A program made the translations under genes and the position numbers. Positions 42,598-51,122 of a stretch of DNA of 64,000 bases are shown piece after piece. Positions within the stretch are counted from its first letter, which is position 1. Each line of letters begins with the position of its first letter. The notes under the pieces are model-generated. The model was not told where the DNA came from and ran no database searches. It saw only the letters and a program-made list of their open reading frames with translations. The DNA is from Streptomyces ruber (GTDB lineage: Bacteria; Actinomycetota; Actinomycetes; Streptomycetales; Streptomycetaceae). The stretch is taken from NCBI RefSeq assembly GCF_014648075.1, contig NZ_BMQK01000004.1, positions 128,048-192,047 of the forward strand, written 5' to 3'.

Positions 42598-44435
42598 TGG
42601 CGGAGCTGCCCCTCGGGCCTACCCTGGAGATCGGTTTCGCTGATGTCGTAACGCGTGCGCGCCTCCGGGCCGGCACTGGGTACGAAAGCGAACTGCGCCG
42701 CCTTGCCCTCCGGTTCAATAGCAGTGTGCAGCGCTCGCCTGGGACTATGGAGGTGGAGATCGACGACCTTCTCACGAACCTGGTCGCGCTCGCCACATGG
42801 CCCGAGCCAAATAGTGTGGCTTGGGATTCCCAGCTGGCTGTACTGGCGAAGGACTCCGCACTCGATGCGCAGGCTGTTGCAAAGCGACTGGACCCAGCTG
42901 CCGACACCGATGGAGAGGTAGACCCTCAGCAGGTATATGACCTCCTTGGCCCTGGCTGGATAGCTGGCCTCACTGCTTTCCAGCGCAGAGACATCGCCAA
43001 GCTTCTATCCCTCCGCCACGGAGCGAACTTCTCCGTCCCAGGTGCTGGCAAGACCCGCGTCGGTCTGGCTGTCTTCCATGCATTGAGGCGTAACAAAGGT
43101 ATCGAGCGGCTGCTTATTGTCGGCCCGAAATCTTGCTATGAGTCGTGGCAATATGAGAACCAGCAGTGCCTGGCTGATCCCTTGAACATGAGTGTATTCG
43201 CCCGGGATGCTGATCCCGCTGCGGAGTCGCTCATTGTGAACTACGAGCGTTTGCGTCAGGAGGGGTATGTTAATGAGCTAGGTCAGTGGCTCGCTGCTCG
43301 GCCATCGATGCTTTTGCTTGACGAAGCGCACCGAATGAAGCGTGGAGCCGATGGTACGGATGGGGCGGCGTGTCTTGCTCTGGGGCCTCGCAGTCGGCAT
43401 CGCCTCATTCTTACCGGTACTCCGGCTCCAAACGGCGTGAAAGACCTGGAAAATCTCTTCGGCTTCGTATGGCCTGGCCATGGGCGCCAAAAGGTTATTC
43501 AGGCTGTTGCCGGAGGAGATCTCGTTAAGGCAAGCCAGGTGCTGCGCCCCCTGTTCACCCGCACCACCAAAGGTGAGCTCAGTCTGCCGCCTGTAGCCAC
43601 GAGCCTGCGAACCGTTCCCATGCCTCCCATCCATCGAGAAGCGTACGAGGCGCTCATTGGGCGATTCTCTGCCCGAGCTGCGGGGGCAGAGGGAGATTTC
43701 CTCGCCTTGGGAAAAATTAGCGTCTATATGCTAATGGCTGCGACAAGTCCCGCCCTGCTTGCTGTTGGAACGACACGGCACGAACCGCTGGCCTACCAGG
43801 TACCGCCGCTTCCCGTACCGGAAGGAACTCCGCTGTTCGACTTGATGCGAGACCTGCCCAGCTATGAGATGTCGCCGAAATATCGCGAGGTCCTGGCGAT
43901 TGTTGCCGAGAATGCAGCCTGCGGACGTAAGACGCTCGTTTGGTCGACCTTCATCCGGAGTCTCAATACCCTAAGGGGTATACTCGGGGAATTCTCGCCC
44001 GCGATGGTCCACGGAGGCACAGAGGATCGCGAAGCAGAAATCGATAGGTTTCGGAACGATCCAGACTGCATGGTGCTGCTGTCAAATCCCGCCACGCTTG
44101 GTGAAGGCATCAGCTTGCACCATCACTGTCACGACGCTGTTTATGTCGACCGGGATTTCGCCGCAGGGCGCTTCCTGCAGAGTCTCGACCGAATTCATCG
44201 CCTTGGTCTGCCGCCCGAGACGGAGACTAGGGTGACAGTCCTAGCGTCTGAAGGAACCATCGACGAGGTGGTCGCCCAGAGGTTGAATGACAAGCTTCAC
44301 TTTATGGGCTCCATTCTTGACGATCCTTCCGTCCGGCAGCTCGGCGACCTTGACGAAGAGCCGGCAGCGGGCGGCAACTTGGACCAACGTGACCTCCAGG
44401 CACTGATGGGGCACCTCCGTGCCCGTACCGCCTAA
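42597..44435 (+). CDS. SNF2-type DEAD/DEAH helicase
   Basis: A 612-residue SF2 translocase. Residues 1-120 are a unique N-terminal domain. The ATPase then shows SVPGAGKTRVGLAVF (Walker A, 149-153), LLLDEAHRMKRG (DEAH, 242-245) and LTGTPAPNGVKDLENLFGFVWP (motif III). The second lobe has LVWSTFIRSLNTL, LLSNPATLGEGISLHHHCHDAVYVD and FLQSLDRIHRLG (motifs V and VI). The layout is SNF2-like, expected to move along duplex DNA and not to unwind it. Base composition is lower in GC than the flanks. It is coupled to the ParB-like gene upstream and overlaps the DUF3883 gene by 17 bp. Confidence 0.88.
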   Translation: MAELPLGPTLEIGFADVVTRARLRAGTGYESELRRLALRFNSSVQRSPGTMEVEIDDLLTNLVALATWPEPNSVAWDSQLAVLAKDSALDAQAVAKRLDPAADTDGEVDPQQVYDLLGPGWIAGLTAFQRRDIAKLLSLRHGANFSVPGAGKTRVGLAVFHALRRNKGIERLLIVGPKSCYESWQYENQQCLADPLNMSVFARDADPAAESLIVNYERLRQEGYVNELGQWLAARPSMLLLDEAHRMKRGADGTDGAACLALGPRSRHRLILTGTPAPNGVKDLENLFGFVWPGHGRQKVIQAVAGGDLVKASQVLRPLFTRTTKGELSLPPVATSLRTVPMPPIHREAYEALIGRFSARAAGAEGDFLALGKISVYMLMAATSPALLAVGTTRHEPLAYQVPPLPVPEGTPLFDLMRDLPSYEMSPKYREVLAIVAENAACGRKTLVWSTFIRSLNTLRGILGEFSPAMVHGGTEDREAEIDRFRNDPDCMVLLSNPATLGEGISLHHHCHDAVYVDRDFAAGRFLQSLDRIHRLGLPPETETRVTVLASEGTIDEVVAQRLNDKLHFMGSILDDPSVRQLGDLDEEPAAGGNLDQRDLQALMGHLRARTA

Positions 44436-45282
44436 TCCGGTCCTGCGCGCAGCGGTCCGCTGGCTGGACAGGCTTTCCGCCAGCGGCGCTTCGCGTATCC
44501 GTGCTCTCTTCCTGAATCACCCGGACTTCAGTGACATCACGCCGACTCAGTACGACGCCGCTTACGAATGGCTTGAAGAGACCGGGCTTATCACCGACTT
44601 AAGCAGCGGTAAGCCCGCGTCACACATGGTCTTCGACGCCGCGATGGTTAGCAGCGGAGCATTTTGGTTCCAAGACGCCGATTCCCTCGTTCGTGAAGCT
44701 GACGAACTACCGGAGGACGCACTGCGCGCAGCTGAGGCGCTGGGGCTTACGGCAGAGGAAGCGTACGCGCAGGTGCACGCGACGTGGGGCAAAGTCGATA
44801 CCGAGGAGCGCACGCGCATTGGGGCGGCCGGCGAGCTTGCCCTGGTCGAACTGCTTGAAGTCTCAGTAAACGCTCGAGTGGAACACGTTGCCGCATGGTC
44901 CGATGGTTATGGCTACGACATAGTTGTGCACACTGGACAGCGCAGTGCCCATCTGGAGGTGAAGAGCACCCTTCGTCGGCACCGTCTCGCTTTTCACCTC
45001 TCGCGGAATGAATACGAGACGATGCTGCGGGACCAGGCGTGGGAGCTCGTAACTGTCTGCCTGAGCCCGAATTTGAAACTTAAAACTGTTGCAGTTATGC
45101 CGAAGGAGTGGATTGTGGCACATGTCCCCGCGGATAGAAGTTCGCGGGGACACTGGGAGTCGTGCCGGCTGGAGGTACCTTCTGAAGTGCCAGTGCCAGG
45201 TATCCCTAGCGTTGTTCCTATGCTGCGAGAGGCGGCGCCGCAGCTACTCAAGGAGGTGCTGATCGGCGGTTATGCGCCTTAA
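44419..45282 (+). CDS. DUF3883 (NOV C-terminal) nuclease-like protein
   Basis: A 287-residue protein. Residues 10-70 look helical and winged-helix-like. Residues 130-230 are a DUF3883 domain: GAAGELALVELL (Glu139), DGYGYDIVVHTG (Asp167) and AHLEVKSTLRRHRLAFHLSRNEYE (Glu180-x-Lys182). This E...D...ExK pattern is that of PD-(D/E)xK nucleases, and DUF3883 modules recur in restriction and defence loci. The start is GTG at 44419. One TTA codon lies at 44599-44601. Its stop overlaps that of the convergent DUF262 gene. Confidence 0.8.
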   Translation: MPVPPNPVLRAAVRWLDRLSASGASRIRALFLNHPDFSDITPTQYDAAYEWLEETGLITDLSSGKPASHMVFDAAMVSSGAFWFQDADSLVREADELPEDALRAAEALGLTAEEAYAQVHATWGKVDTEERTRIGAAGELALVELLEVSVNARVEHVAAWSDGYGYDIVVHTGQRSAHLEVKSTLRRHRLAFHLSRNEYETMLRDQAWELVTVCLSPNLKLKTVAVMPKEWIVAHVPADRSSRGHWESCRLEVPSEVPVPGIPSVVPMLREAAPQLLKEVLIGGYAP

Positions 45283-47285
45283 GGCAGCCGTACTCCGGCG
45301 TCCGAGAGCAGAAACTCCGCAGGATCACCGGGCCATTGATCATCATTCGGTTCAGGGCATTCCGCGAGAGGCTGTGCCTCCTCAAGGGCGTCCTCAACGG
45401 CGGTCCTCCACTGGTCAAATGTGCCGCGAATGAGGTAAGGACCAAGAGATACGGTTACACTTCCCTCTTGGTCGACTCGCACTGGTGCTGCTTCGCTACC
45501 AACGGCGATATCGCTGGCGAGTCCTGCGGCGGCAGCGCCAAGCGCCGTCTCGAAATCGGTGGGATCAATCCATCCGGTCCAGCTTCGGTCACCAGTTTCC
45601 GCTGTAGCTACCAGCACCTTGCGTCCAGCTCCGGCATACCCAGTGAATACTAGAGACCGTGACGCGGCCGAGTCGTCCGTCACCTTATCCCGCGTCAGGT
45701 AGCTGGGCTTGAACTGGTCGAGGAGCTCAGTGATTCGTGCGGCCAGCAGCGTCCTGCGGGCTGTGAGGAATCCGCGGTACCCGTCGGCTTCCATGACAGC
45801 GGGATCGTCCGGAATCGCATGGGCCTTGCGGTCCTCAGCGGAGACACTCTGCAGGTAGGCGGCAGGGGAGCGGTTGCCGATGATATTTTTAGCTGTTTCC
45901 TGAGAGACGAAAGCAATGTTCGCAAGGTCATTGATTTCCGTCGAGGAATAGTTACTGCCGTTCTTGCGCAGTTCCGCAGCAGGGTGAATAAGGCTGTACT
46001 GCGGCTTACCTGCTTCGTCGACTGTGTCTGAGATTGGGCGGCCATCCCACCAGTCGGTGGCCCGGGCATGAGCAGCGGCCAAATAGCAGAACATGAGGTA
46101 GGGACTTTGGTGATTTCGTCCGGCCAAATCCCGGGCGCTTACGGCAACACCGTTCTCACCGATGCCGAGATTCGAGAGCAGTTCTCTCACGGGGGCTTCG
46201 GTGTCAAGCACCTTGATGTCCTGTGTGAGCGCAGTGTCGGTCGAGCCACCATACCGGTTCCGGGCCGTCGCGGCCATAAACCAGTACAGGAGGCCATCCT
46301 CAACTTCCCTGTCGACCTTTACTGCTTCTGGCTGACGCCCGTAGTAGACGATCAGGGGGTGAAGTGCGGCGAGTGACGGAAGCAGTGCTGTCGTCGGTAT
46401 GAGGAGCTTCTCCTGAAGCAGAGGTATGACGTGGGTAAGCCCACGTCGGACGTTTGCCCACCCGGACTCAACTGACTCCTTACTTGCCGTCGTCAGCTTC
46501 GCAACAGACGAGAGCCGTTTACCGGAGATTGACAGACTAAGAGTTAGGGCTTTGATGAGGAAGCTGACGTCCAGTGCCCCGTAACCGCGATCGTGCCAGT
46601 GGGCAGATTCGGCTTCCACCTGCCCAAGGAAGCCAGGAGCGCGTGCGGATAGCGTCGCGAGGGCAAGGTCCGTTGTCTTAAGCGCCCGTCCACCACTGTT
46701 CACCCGCACGAAGATGTCCGCTACCTCCTCGTACTCGAAATCGTGCAGCACTTCCATGTGAAAGTCGCGCTGAGTAATCTTCTGCAGCGCGTTCAGGCGG
46801 CGTCCGATCTCCGAGTCTGGGATGGCGAGCCCAACCCTCTTAAGTTCGCCGTGAACTGCGAAGATGTCAGCGTCCGGGCCGACTACGTCGTATACCTTGA
46901 TCCACTTACCATTACGGCGCGTGGCGGCACTCTGATTCTGGAAGGCCTCCGTTTCAATGTTGAAAACAACTTGGGCCTCCGGGTGGTCGGTGAGGACCCG
47001 GAATAGTGAGGTGAGGCGCTGCTGCCCATCCAGCAGGTAGAGGGGCATCACGCTCGGTAGCTCTTGGGGAGCCCCAAGTGCTGCCTCCCGGGTCTCCGCA
47101 GGTTGCCCGGTCTTCCAGAAGAGAAGGGAACCTGCCGGATACCCGCGGTACAGCGACTCGATAAGCCGAGCCACCTGTGACGCCTTCCACACGTATCCGC
47201 GCTGGATCTCGGGGAGCATGATCTCCCCAGCCGCAATCTGCGAGATAAGTGTTCGGACATCCCGGTTTGTGCGCTCAACCGCCAT
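45279..47285 (-). CDS. DUF262 protein with degenerate DUF1524-like region (GmrSD-type)
   Basis: A 668-residue protein. The DUF262 domain has EIMLPEIQRGYVWKASQVARLIESLYRGYPAG and the LLDGQQRLTSL motif (86-94), which in relatives binds or hydrolyses nucleotides. FVRVNSGGRALKTTDLALATL follows near 190-210. Around residues 430-500, YSLIHPAAELR then NDLANIAFVSQETAKNIIGNRSPAAYL matches the DUF1524 HNH region, but the usual H-H-I-F-P is altered to one His with Pro. A C-terminal domain of about 150 residues is added. Type IV enzymes of this family (GmrSD, SspE, BrxU) attack modified or unmodified phage DNA; whether this one cuts is uncertain. Confidence 0.82.
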   Translation of the reverse strand: MAVERTNRDVRTLISQIAAGEIMLPEIQRGYVWKASQVARLIESLYRGYPAGSLLFWKTGQPAETREAALGAPQELPSVMPLYLLDGQQRLTSLFRVLTDHPEAQVVFNIETEAFQNQSAATRRNGKWIKVYDVVGPDADIFAVHGELKRVGLAIPDSEIGRRLNALQKITQRDFHMEVLHDFEYEEVADIFVRVNSGGRALKTTDLALATLSARAPGFLGQVEAESAHWHDRGYGALDVSFLIKALTLSLSISGKRLSSVAKLTTASKESVESGWANVRRGLTHVIPLLQEKLLIPTTALLPSLAALHPLIVYYGRQPEAVKVDREVEDGLLYWFMAATARNRYGGSTDTALTQDIKVLDTEAPVRELLSNLGIGENGVAVSARDLAGRNHQSPYLMFCYLAAAHARATDWWDGRPISDTVDEAGKPQYSLIHPAAELRKNGSNYSSTEINDLANIAFVSQETAKNIIGNRSPAAYLQSVSAEDRKAHAIPDDPAVMEADGYRGFLTARRTLLAARITELLDQFKPSYLTRDKVTDDSAASRSLVFTGYAGAGRKVLVATAETGDRSWTGWIDPTDFETALGAAAAGLASDIAVGSEAAPVRVDQEGSVTVSLGPYLIRGTFDQWRTAVEDALEEAQPLAECPEPNDDQWPGDPAEFLLSDAGVRLP

Positions 47286-47465
47286 CCCTTACCCCCACCT
47301 TCCCGTACGGACCTGGATGGATCGTCCGTACTCTCTGTGGCCCTCATGCGTCAGCCACTCAGCTTGCTTCGCGAGAGTGACTCATGGTGCTGTGCTCGCT
47401 CGAGATGACAGAGTAGGGGAGAAGGGGACACTCATGACACGTGCCCCCATACCGAAAGCAGAAGC

Positions 47466-47984
47466 TCAGGGCTCTGCGGAGTCGGCGTTGTTCGTATGCA
47501 CGCGTGCCGCACTCGACCTCGAGGAACGCTCAGACCGGGCTGTTCTCCGTGAGGTGACTGCTTTACAGACTGCGTTGGAGCATTCCTCTGCTGATTCGTG
47601 CTCCCAGAATCGCAGTACAAGCCAGCCCGCCTCAGTGAGTCTCCGATCGGTGTCCCGGTCACGTTCTACGTTGCGCAGCACCTTCTCCGACCAGTAGCCG
47701 GAGTTCGTCTTCGGGGGCACGTAGTGCTCGGGGCAACCATGCCAATAGCAGCCGTCGATGAATACGGCCACCTTCGCCGGGCGAAAGACCAGATCTGCTG
47801 TCCGGCGAAGGTGTGGCAGGGGGCGTGCAGAGACGCGGTAGCGGAGCCCGCGGGCATGGACTAGCTGCCGAATCAGCCTCTCGGGCTTTGTGTCACGGCT
47901 GCGGATCGCCTGCATGTTTCGGCGGCGGGCCGCGGATGAAGCCCAGGAACCTGCCGGTGCTTCCCACTGTGGATCATCGGACAC
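47466..47984 (-). CDS. Very short patch repair (Vsr) endonuclease
   Basis: A 172-residue Vsr-family endonuclease that nicks DNA at T:G mismatches arising from 5mC deamination. Seen are RRRNMQAIRSRDTKPERLIRQLVHARGLRYR, RTADLVFRPAKVAVFIDGCYWHGCPEHY (catalytic Asp and His region) and WLVLRFWEHE. The last 30 residues are Ser/Arg/Ala-rich and variable. The start is GTG at 47984 without a clear ribosome site. Vsr genes normally accompany a 5mC methyltransferase, here 7.3 kb away on the same strand, which ties the two ends of the block together. Confidence 0.93.
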   Translation of the reverse strand: MSDDPQWEAPAGSWASSAARRRNMQAIRSRDTKPERLIRQLVHARGLRYRVSARPLPHLRRTADLVFRPAKVAVFIDGCYWHGCPEHYVPPKTNSGYWSEKVLRNVERDRDTDRRLTEAGWLVLRFWEHESAEECSNAVCKAVTSRRTARSERSSRSSAARVHTNNADSAEP

Positions 47985-48402
47985 GTCTCACAGGGTAGAC
48001 CTCTGTGAGCTGCCTCGGCGCAAGTGATTCTGTCGGTCGTTCGTCGGCTGTTGCAGACGTCCTTCCCCGTCCAGCTCGTACCTCACATCAACGATCACAT
48101 CGCGAAGGCCACCCCGAATGCACACATCACCGCCTCCTACACCTGGCTCTCCGTCGGCGTGTGCGCCTTCCGCGTACGGACGACCACAATGCGGCGTGGA
48201 TCGACGGAACAGTACCGGAGCACCATCAGGGAGCCACGGACGAGGTGATGGTCTGAGATGTTGGGGGCCGGGCAGCGGTGGGGCCTGAGTGGCGGGGGAG
48301 GCGGGGGTTGTTCACGAGCGGGGCCTGGTAGCGGATCGTGGGTGGGGAGCCGTGCATTGTCGTCCGAGTACGGTCGGCACTGAGCCGTGATCTGATACCC
48401 CC
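47985..48402. other. Gene-poor gap at the right edge of the island
   Basis: No gene recognised in 418 bases. Short open frames at 48005-48256 and 48024-48248 have no ribosome site and no familiar motif; they may be decayed. The stretch 48250-48340 is G-rich. No integrase, att-like repeat or tRNA marks the boundary. Confidence 0.5.
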
Positions 48403-48795
48403 GTGCCCCGCTCCACCGAAGACACCAACCGCCGCATGCTCCGCGCCCGCGACGCCATGGACCGGGCCTACGCGCAGCCGCTGGACGTGCCCGCCCTGGC
48501 CCGGATCGCGCATGTGTCGGAGGCGCACTTCTCGCGGACCTTCCGGGCCGTGTTCGGTGAGACGCCGCACCGGTACTTGCAGCGGAGGCGGGTCGAGCGG
48601 GCGATGTTCCTGCTGCGGGAGACCGACCGGAGCGTGACGGACATCTGCTTCGAGGTCGGCTTCAACAGCACGGGGACCTTCAGCCGGACGTTCCGCGACA
48701 TCGTCGGCCGGTCACCGAGGGAGTACCGCAGGGCAGCGGTGGCGGCGGGGGTGCCCACGTGCTTCACGATGGCCTGGACGCGGCCGAGTGACTGA
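48403..48795 (+). CDS. AraC-family regulator, DNA-binding domain only
   Basis: A 130-residue protein consisting of one AraC-type double helix-turn-helix: RARDAMDRAYAQPLDVPALARIAHVSEAHFSRTFRAVFGETPHRYLQRRRVERAMFLLRETDRSVTDICFEVGFNSTGTFSRTFRDIVGRSPREYR in short overlapping motifs. It lacks the usual sensory domain. The start is GTG at 48403 and no ribosome site is seen, so a leaderless transcript is possible. A VOC gene follows 95 bp later, a frequent AraC/VOC pairing in Streptomyces; the regulator probably controls it. Confidence 0.9.
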   Translation: MPRSTEDTNRRMLRARDAMDRAYAQPLDVPALARIAHVSEAHFSRTFRAVFGETPHRYLQRRRVERAMFLLRETDRSVTDICFEVGFNSTGTFSRTFRDIVGRSPREYRRAAVAAGVPTCFTMAWTRPSD

Positions 48796-48890
48796 TGGCC
48801 GTCCGCTTTCCGCGGCTGTGGGCTGAGCAGGCTGTGAGCTGAGCAGTTCTGGATAAGTCTTCGTCCTGCCCGCCCACTAGCGTCGTCCCC

Positions 48891-49301
48891 ATGTTCAACG
48901 CCATCACGCAGTCACAGATATACGTCCTCGACCAGGACGAGGCCCTCGACTTCTACGCCGGCACGCTCGGCCTGGAGGTCACCGCAGACATCGACATGGG
49001 CTTCATGCGCTGGTTGACGGTCAGCGTCCCCGGTCACCCCGAGCGGCAGATCCTGCTGGAGAAGCCGGGCGCTCCGGCGATGTCCGAGGAGACGGCGGAG
49101 CAGGTCCGCGACCTGGTGACCAAGGGGGCGATGGGCGGCTGGCTCATCCTCACCACGGACGACTGCCGTAAGACGTACGAGACGCTGCTGGAACGGGGCG
49201 TCGAGTTCACCGAGGAGCCGACGGAGCGGCCGTACGGGATCGACTGCGGGCTCCGCGATCCTTTCGGCAACCGGATCCGCTTCACCCAGCCGAAGGTCTG
49301 A
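48891..49301 (+). CDS. VOC-family (glyoxalase-like) protein
   Basis: A 136-residue vicinal-oxygen-chelate protein with two beta-alpha-beta-beta-beta modules. The first is ITQSQIYVLDQDEALDFYAGTLGLEV and the second MGGWLILTTDDCRKTYETLLERGVEF, ending LRDPFGNRIRFTQPK. The first metal-ligand His of glyoxalase I is replaced by Gln, so the metal site may be incomplete. No substrate can be named. Confidence 0.88.
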   Translation: MFNAITQSQIYVLDQDEALDFYAGTLGLEVTADIDMGFMRWLTVSVPGHPERQILLEKPGAPAMSEETAEQVRDLVTKGAMGGWLILTTDDCRKTYETLLERGVEFTEEPTERPYGIDCGLRDPFGNRIRFTQPKV

Positions 49302-49407
49302 GACCGCGGCCGTGGCGGTATCGGGCGGCAGAGTCGGTTCAGGTGGGGCATATGGGATGGTCCGTGCTGATGATCGTCCGCAGGCCGGAAGCCGTTAATA
49401 TCCCCGC

Positions 49408-50823
49408 ATGTCCGAGACTGCCGCGCAGCGCCTCCTGGCGAAGGACCCGCGCACCGCCACCGCCGCTGCCGGTGAGACCATCTCCCTCTCCGATGACTTC
49501 GCGAAGGTGCTGCTGCAGGAGCTCGGGCGCAGTGAAGTGGTGCGGGCCATCTATCACAACGGCTGGGGCTACGCCGTGCTCACGGAGAAGGGGCTCATTC
49601 TCCTCCGGAACCTGGTGGCGCCCAAGGCGACGCGAGTGCCTGGGCCACTGCTGGTTCTCCGGCGTGGGTACGGCCTGTTGAAGTCCACCGAGATCCTCAT
49701 CGGCGGGAAGCCGCACAAGTTGCACGGGTCGAAGCTCGATCCGGAGGGGGAGCTGCTCGAAGGCGCGGGGGAAGTGCTGCCTCCGTACTCTCCGTTGCGC
49801 CCCGGGCAGGGAACAAGGCTGCTCACGTGGGTGCGTCGGCACCATCTTCTCATGTCCACGGCCGTGGTCGCGATGGCTCTCTCCGGCATGGCGGGCGGCC
49901 CGTCCGACGACTCCTCCACCAGGGCGTCCGGCGGGGCGTCCAACGGGAAGGAGGCGGTGGCGCAGAGTCGTGCGGACGCGCAGCGGGAGGTGGTCGTGTC
50001 CGACTTCCAGGGGGCTGCTCTTCCCGCGGCTGTTGCAGAGGCCGGCCGTGACCCCTGGCTGAAGGTGGCGGCGGCTGACGCGTCGTCCGCCTTTCGGTCG
50101 GTGGAGACCACTGATACCGGCTGGCGGGTCTGCTTCCAGACCCCGTCCCGCGACGAGACGGTCCGCCCATCCGGCGGGGTGCTGACGCTGTACGCGGTCC
50201 CGGAGCAGGAGGAGTGCCCAACGCGGCTGTACGGCCAGCGCCAGGTGGTGATGCCCGATCTCGTCGGCAAGCGGTTCGACGATGCGACGCGCGCCCTCAA
50301 CGACCTCGGACTCGACCGGGTGGTCCGTCTCCATGCGCATACCGGCAAGCGCCTGGACGACGGGCAAATGGATCCGGACGGCTGGCAGGTGTGCCGACAG
50401 CAGCCGGACGCGGGGGTCAAGGTCTCGATCAACACGCAGGTCGAACTGTGGCTGATCGGTGCCGGTGAAGCCTGTGCCGAACCCAGCCCGACTTCGACCC
50501 CGAAGCCCGAACCCGAGCCGGAACCGAAGCCCAAGCCCGAGCCGAAGCCCAAGCCGGACCCTCAGCCCTCCTACGGTTCCACGGGAGGCTCCGCAGGAAG
50601 CAGTACGGGAAGCAGTACGGGAGGCAGTACCGGTCGGGGCAGCGCCAGCGGCGGCGGTTCGTCCGGCAGCGGCAACGGTGGCTCCACCGGCGGCGGGGCC
50701 GGTGTTCAGTTCGGGCAGTTCTGCTCTCCCGTGGGAGCCACCGTGACGACCGCCGACGGGCGGCCCGCCAAGTGCTTCATGGGCAAGGACGGCCGGGCCC
50801 GGTGGGGGTACAACTCCGGCTGA
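49408..50823 (+). CDS. PASTA-domain protein with Pro/Lys/Glu and Gly/Ser linkers
   Basis: A 471-residue protein. Residues 20-120 are a PH-like or YokE-like cytoplasmic domain (VRAIYHNGWGYAVLTEKGLILL). A membrane-like segment lies at about 143-163 (HHLLMSTAVVAMALSGMAGG). Two PASTA-like units follow; the second is clear, MPDLVGKRFDDATRALNDLGLDRV. Then come EPEPKPKPEPKPKPDPQP and a Gly/Ser-rich run, and the C-terminus ends CSPVGATVTTADGRPAKCFMGKDGRARWGY. Paired Cys residues in the last 40 residues suggest a small disulfide module outside the cell. PASTA domains bind peptidoglycan or beta-lactams; a wall-sensing role is inference. Confidence 0.82.
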   Translation: MSETAAQRLLAKDPRTATAAAGETISLSDDFAKVLLQELGRSEVVRAIYHNGWGYAVLTEKGLILLRNLVAPKATRVPGPLLVLRRGYGLLKSTEILIGGKPHKLHGSKLDPEGELLEGAGEVLPPYSPLRPGQGTRLLTWVRRHHLLMSTAVVAMALSGMAGGPSDDSSTRASGGASNGKEAVAQSRADAQREVVVSDFQGAALPAAVAEAGRDPWLKVAAADASSAFRSVETTDTGWRVCFQTPSRDETVRPSGGVLTLYAVPEQEECPTRLYGQRQVVMPDLVGKRFDDATRALNDLGLDRVVRLHAHTGKRLDDGQMDPDGWQVCRQQPDAGVKVSINTQVELWLIGAGEACAEPSPTSTPKPEPEPEPKPKPEPKPKPDPQPSYGSTGGSAGSSTGSSTGGSTGRGSASGGGSSGSGNGGSTGGGAGVQFGQFCSPVGATVTTADGRPAKCFMGKDGRARWGYNSG

Positions 50824-50876
50824 CGGCGTGCAGCCGCACGGGTACTGGTACTGGTACCGGCACCGCCGACGAGTTT

Positions 50877-51062
50877 TCAGTCAGCCGGGATGTACGCCTC
50901 TCCGCTGCTGATGACGGGCTGCGGCTCCTCCGGGAGGCGGTGCTCCTGCGATGTTCCCGGGGACCGGTCGTCCTCCTGGGGACCGCAGGCCGTGACCGCG
51001 GACAGCATGACCGCGAGCAAGGGGAGCAGAGCCTGAGCGGCCATCCTCGTACGCAGCGTCAC
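50877..51062 (-). CDS. Small putative lipoprotein
   Basis: A 61-residue protein with a signal peptide (MAAQALLPLLAVMLSAVTAC) and a good lipobox V-T-A-C near residue 26. The mature part is only about 35 residues, rich in Pro, Glu and Ser. The start is GTG at 51062 with GAGGAGG upstream. Role unknown. Confidence 0.7.
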   Translation of the reverse strand: MTLRTRMAAQALLPLLAVMLSAVTACGPQEDDRSPGTSQEHRLPEEPQPVISSGEAYIPAD

Positions 51063-51122
51063 GGAGTCCTCCTCGGTCGATCCCGATCCCGTTCCCGAAG
51101 CCGATCGATCACGGGAATCCGG

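Noticed and set aside
38793-47984. Assignment of the block to BREX, DISARM, Dnd or Druantia
   Set aside because: Key genes of those systems (pglX/pglZ, drmB, dndCDE, druE) are absent.
48005-48256. Short frames at the right island edge as a gene
   Set aside because: No ribosome site, no recognisable motif and poor codon bias; kept as a possible decayed sequence only.
48891-49301. VOC gene as an antibiotic-resistance gene
   Set aside because: Its fold resembles bleomycin-resistance and glyoxalase proteins alike, and nothing in the sequence points to drug binding.
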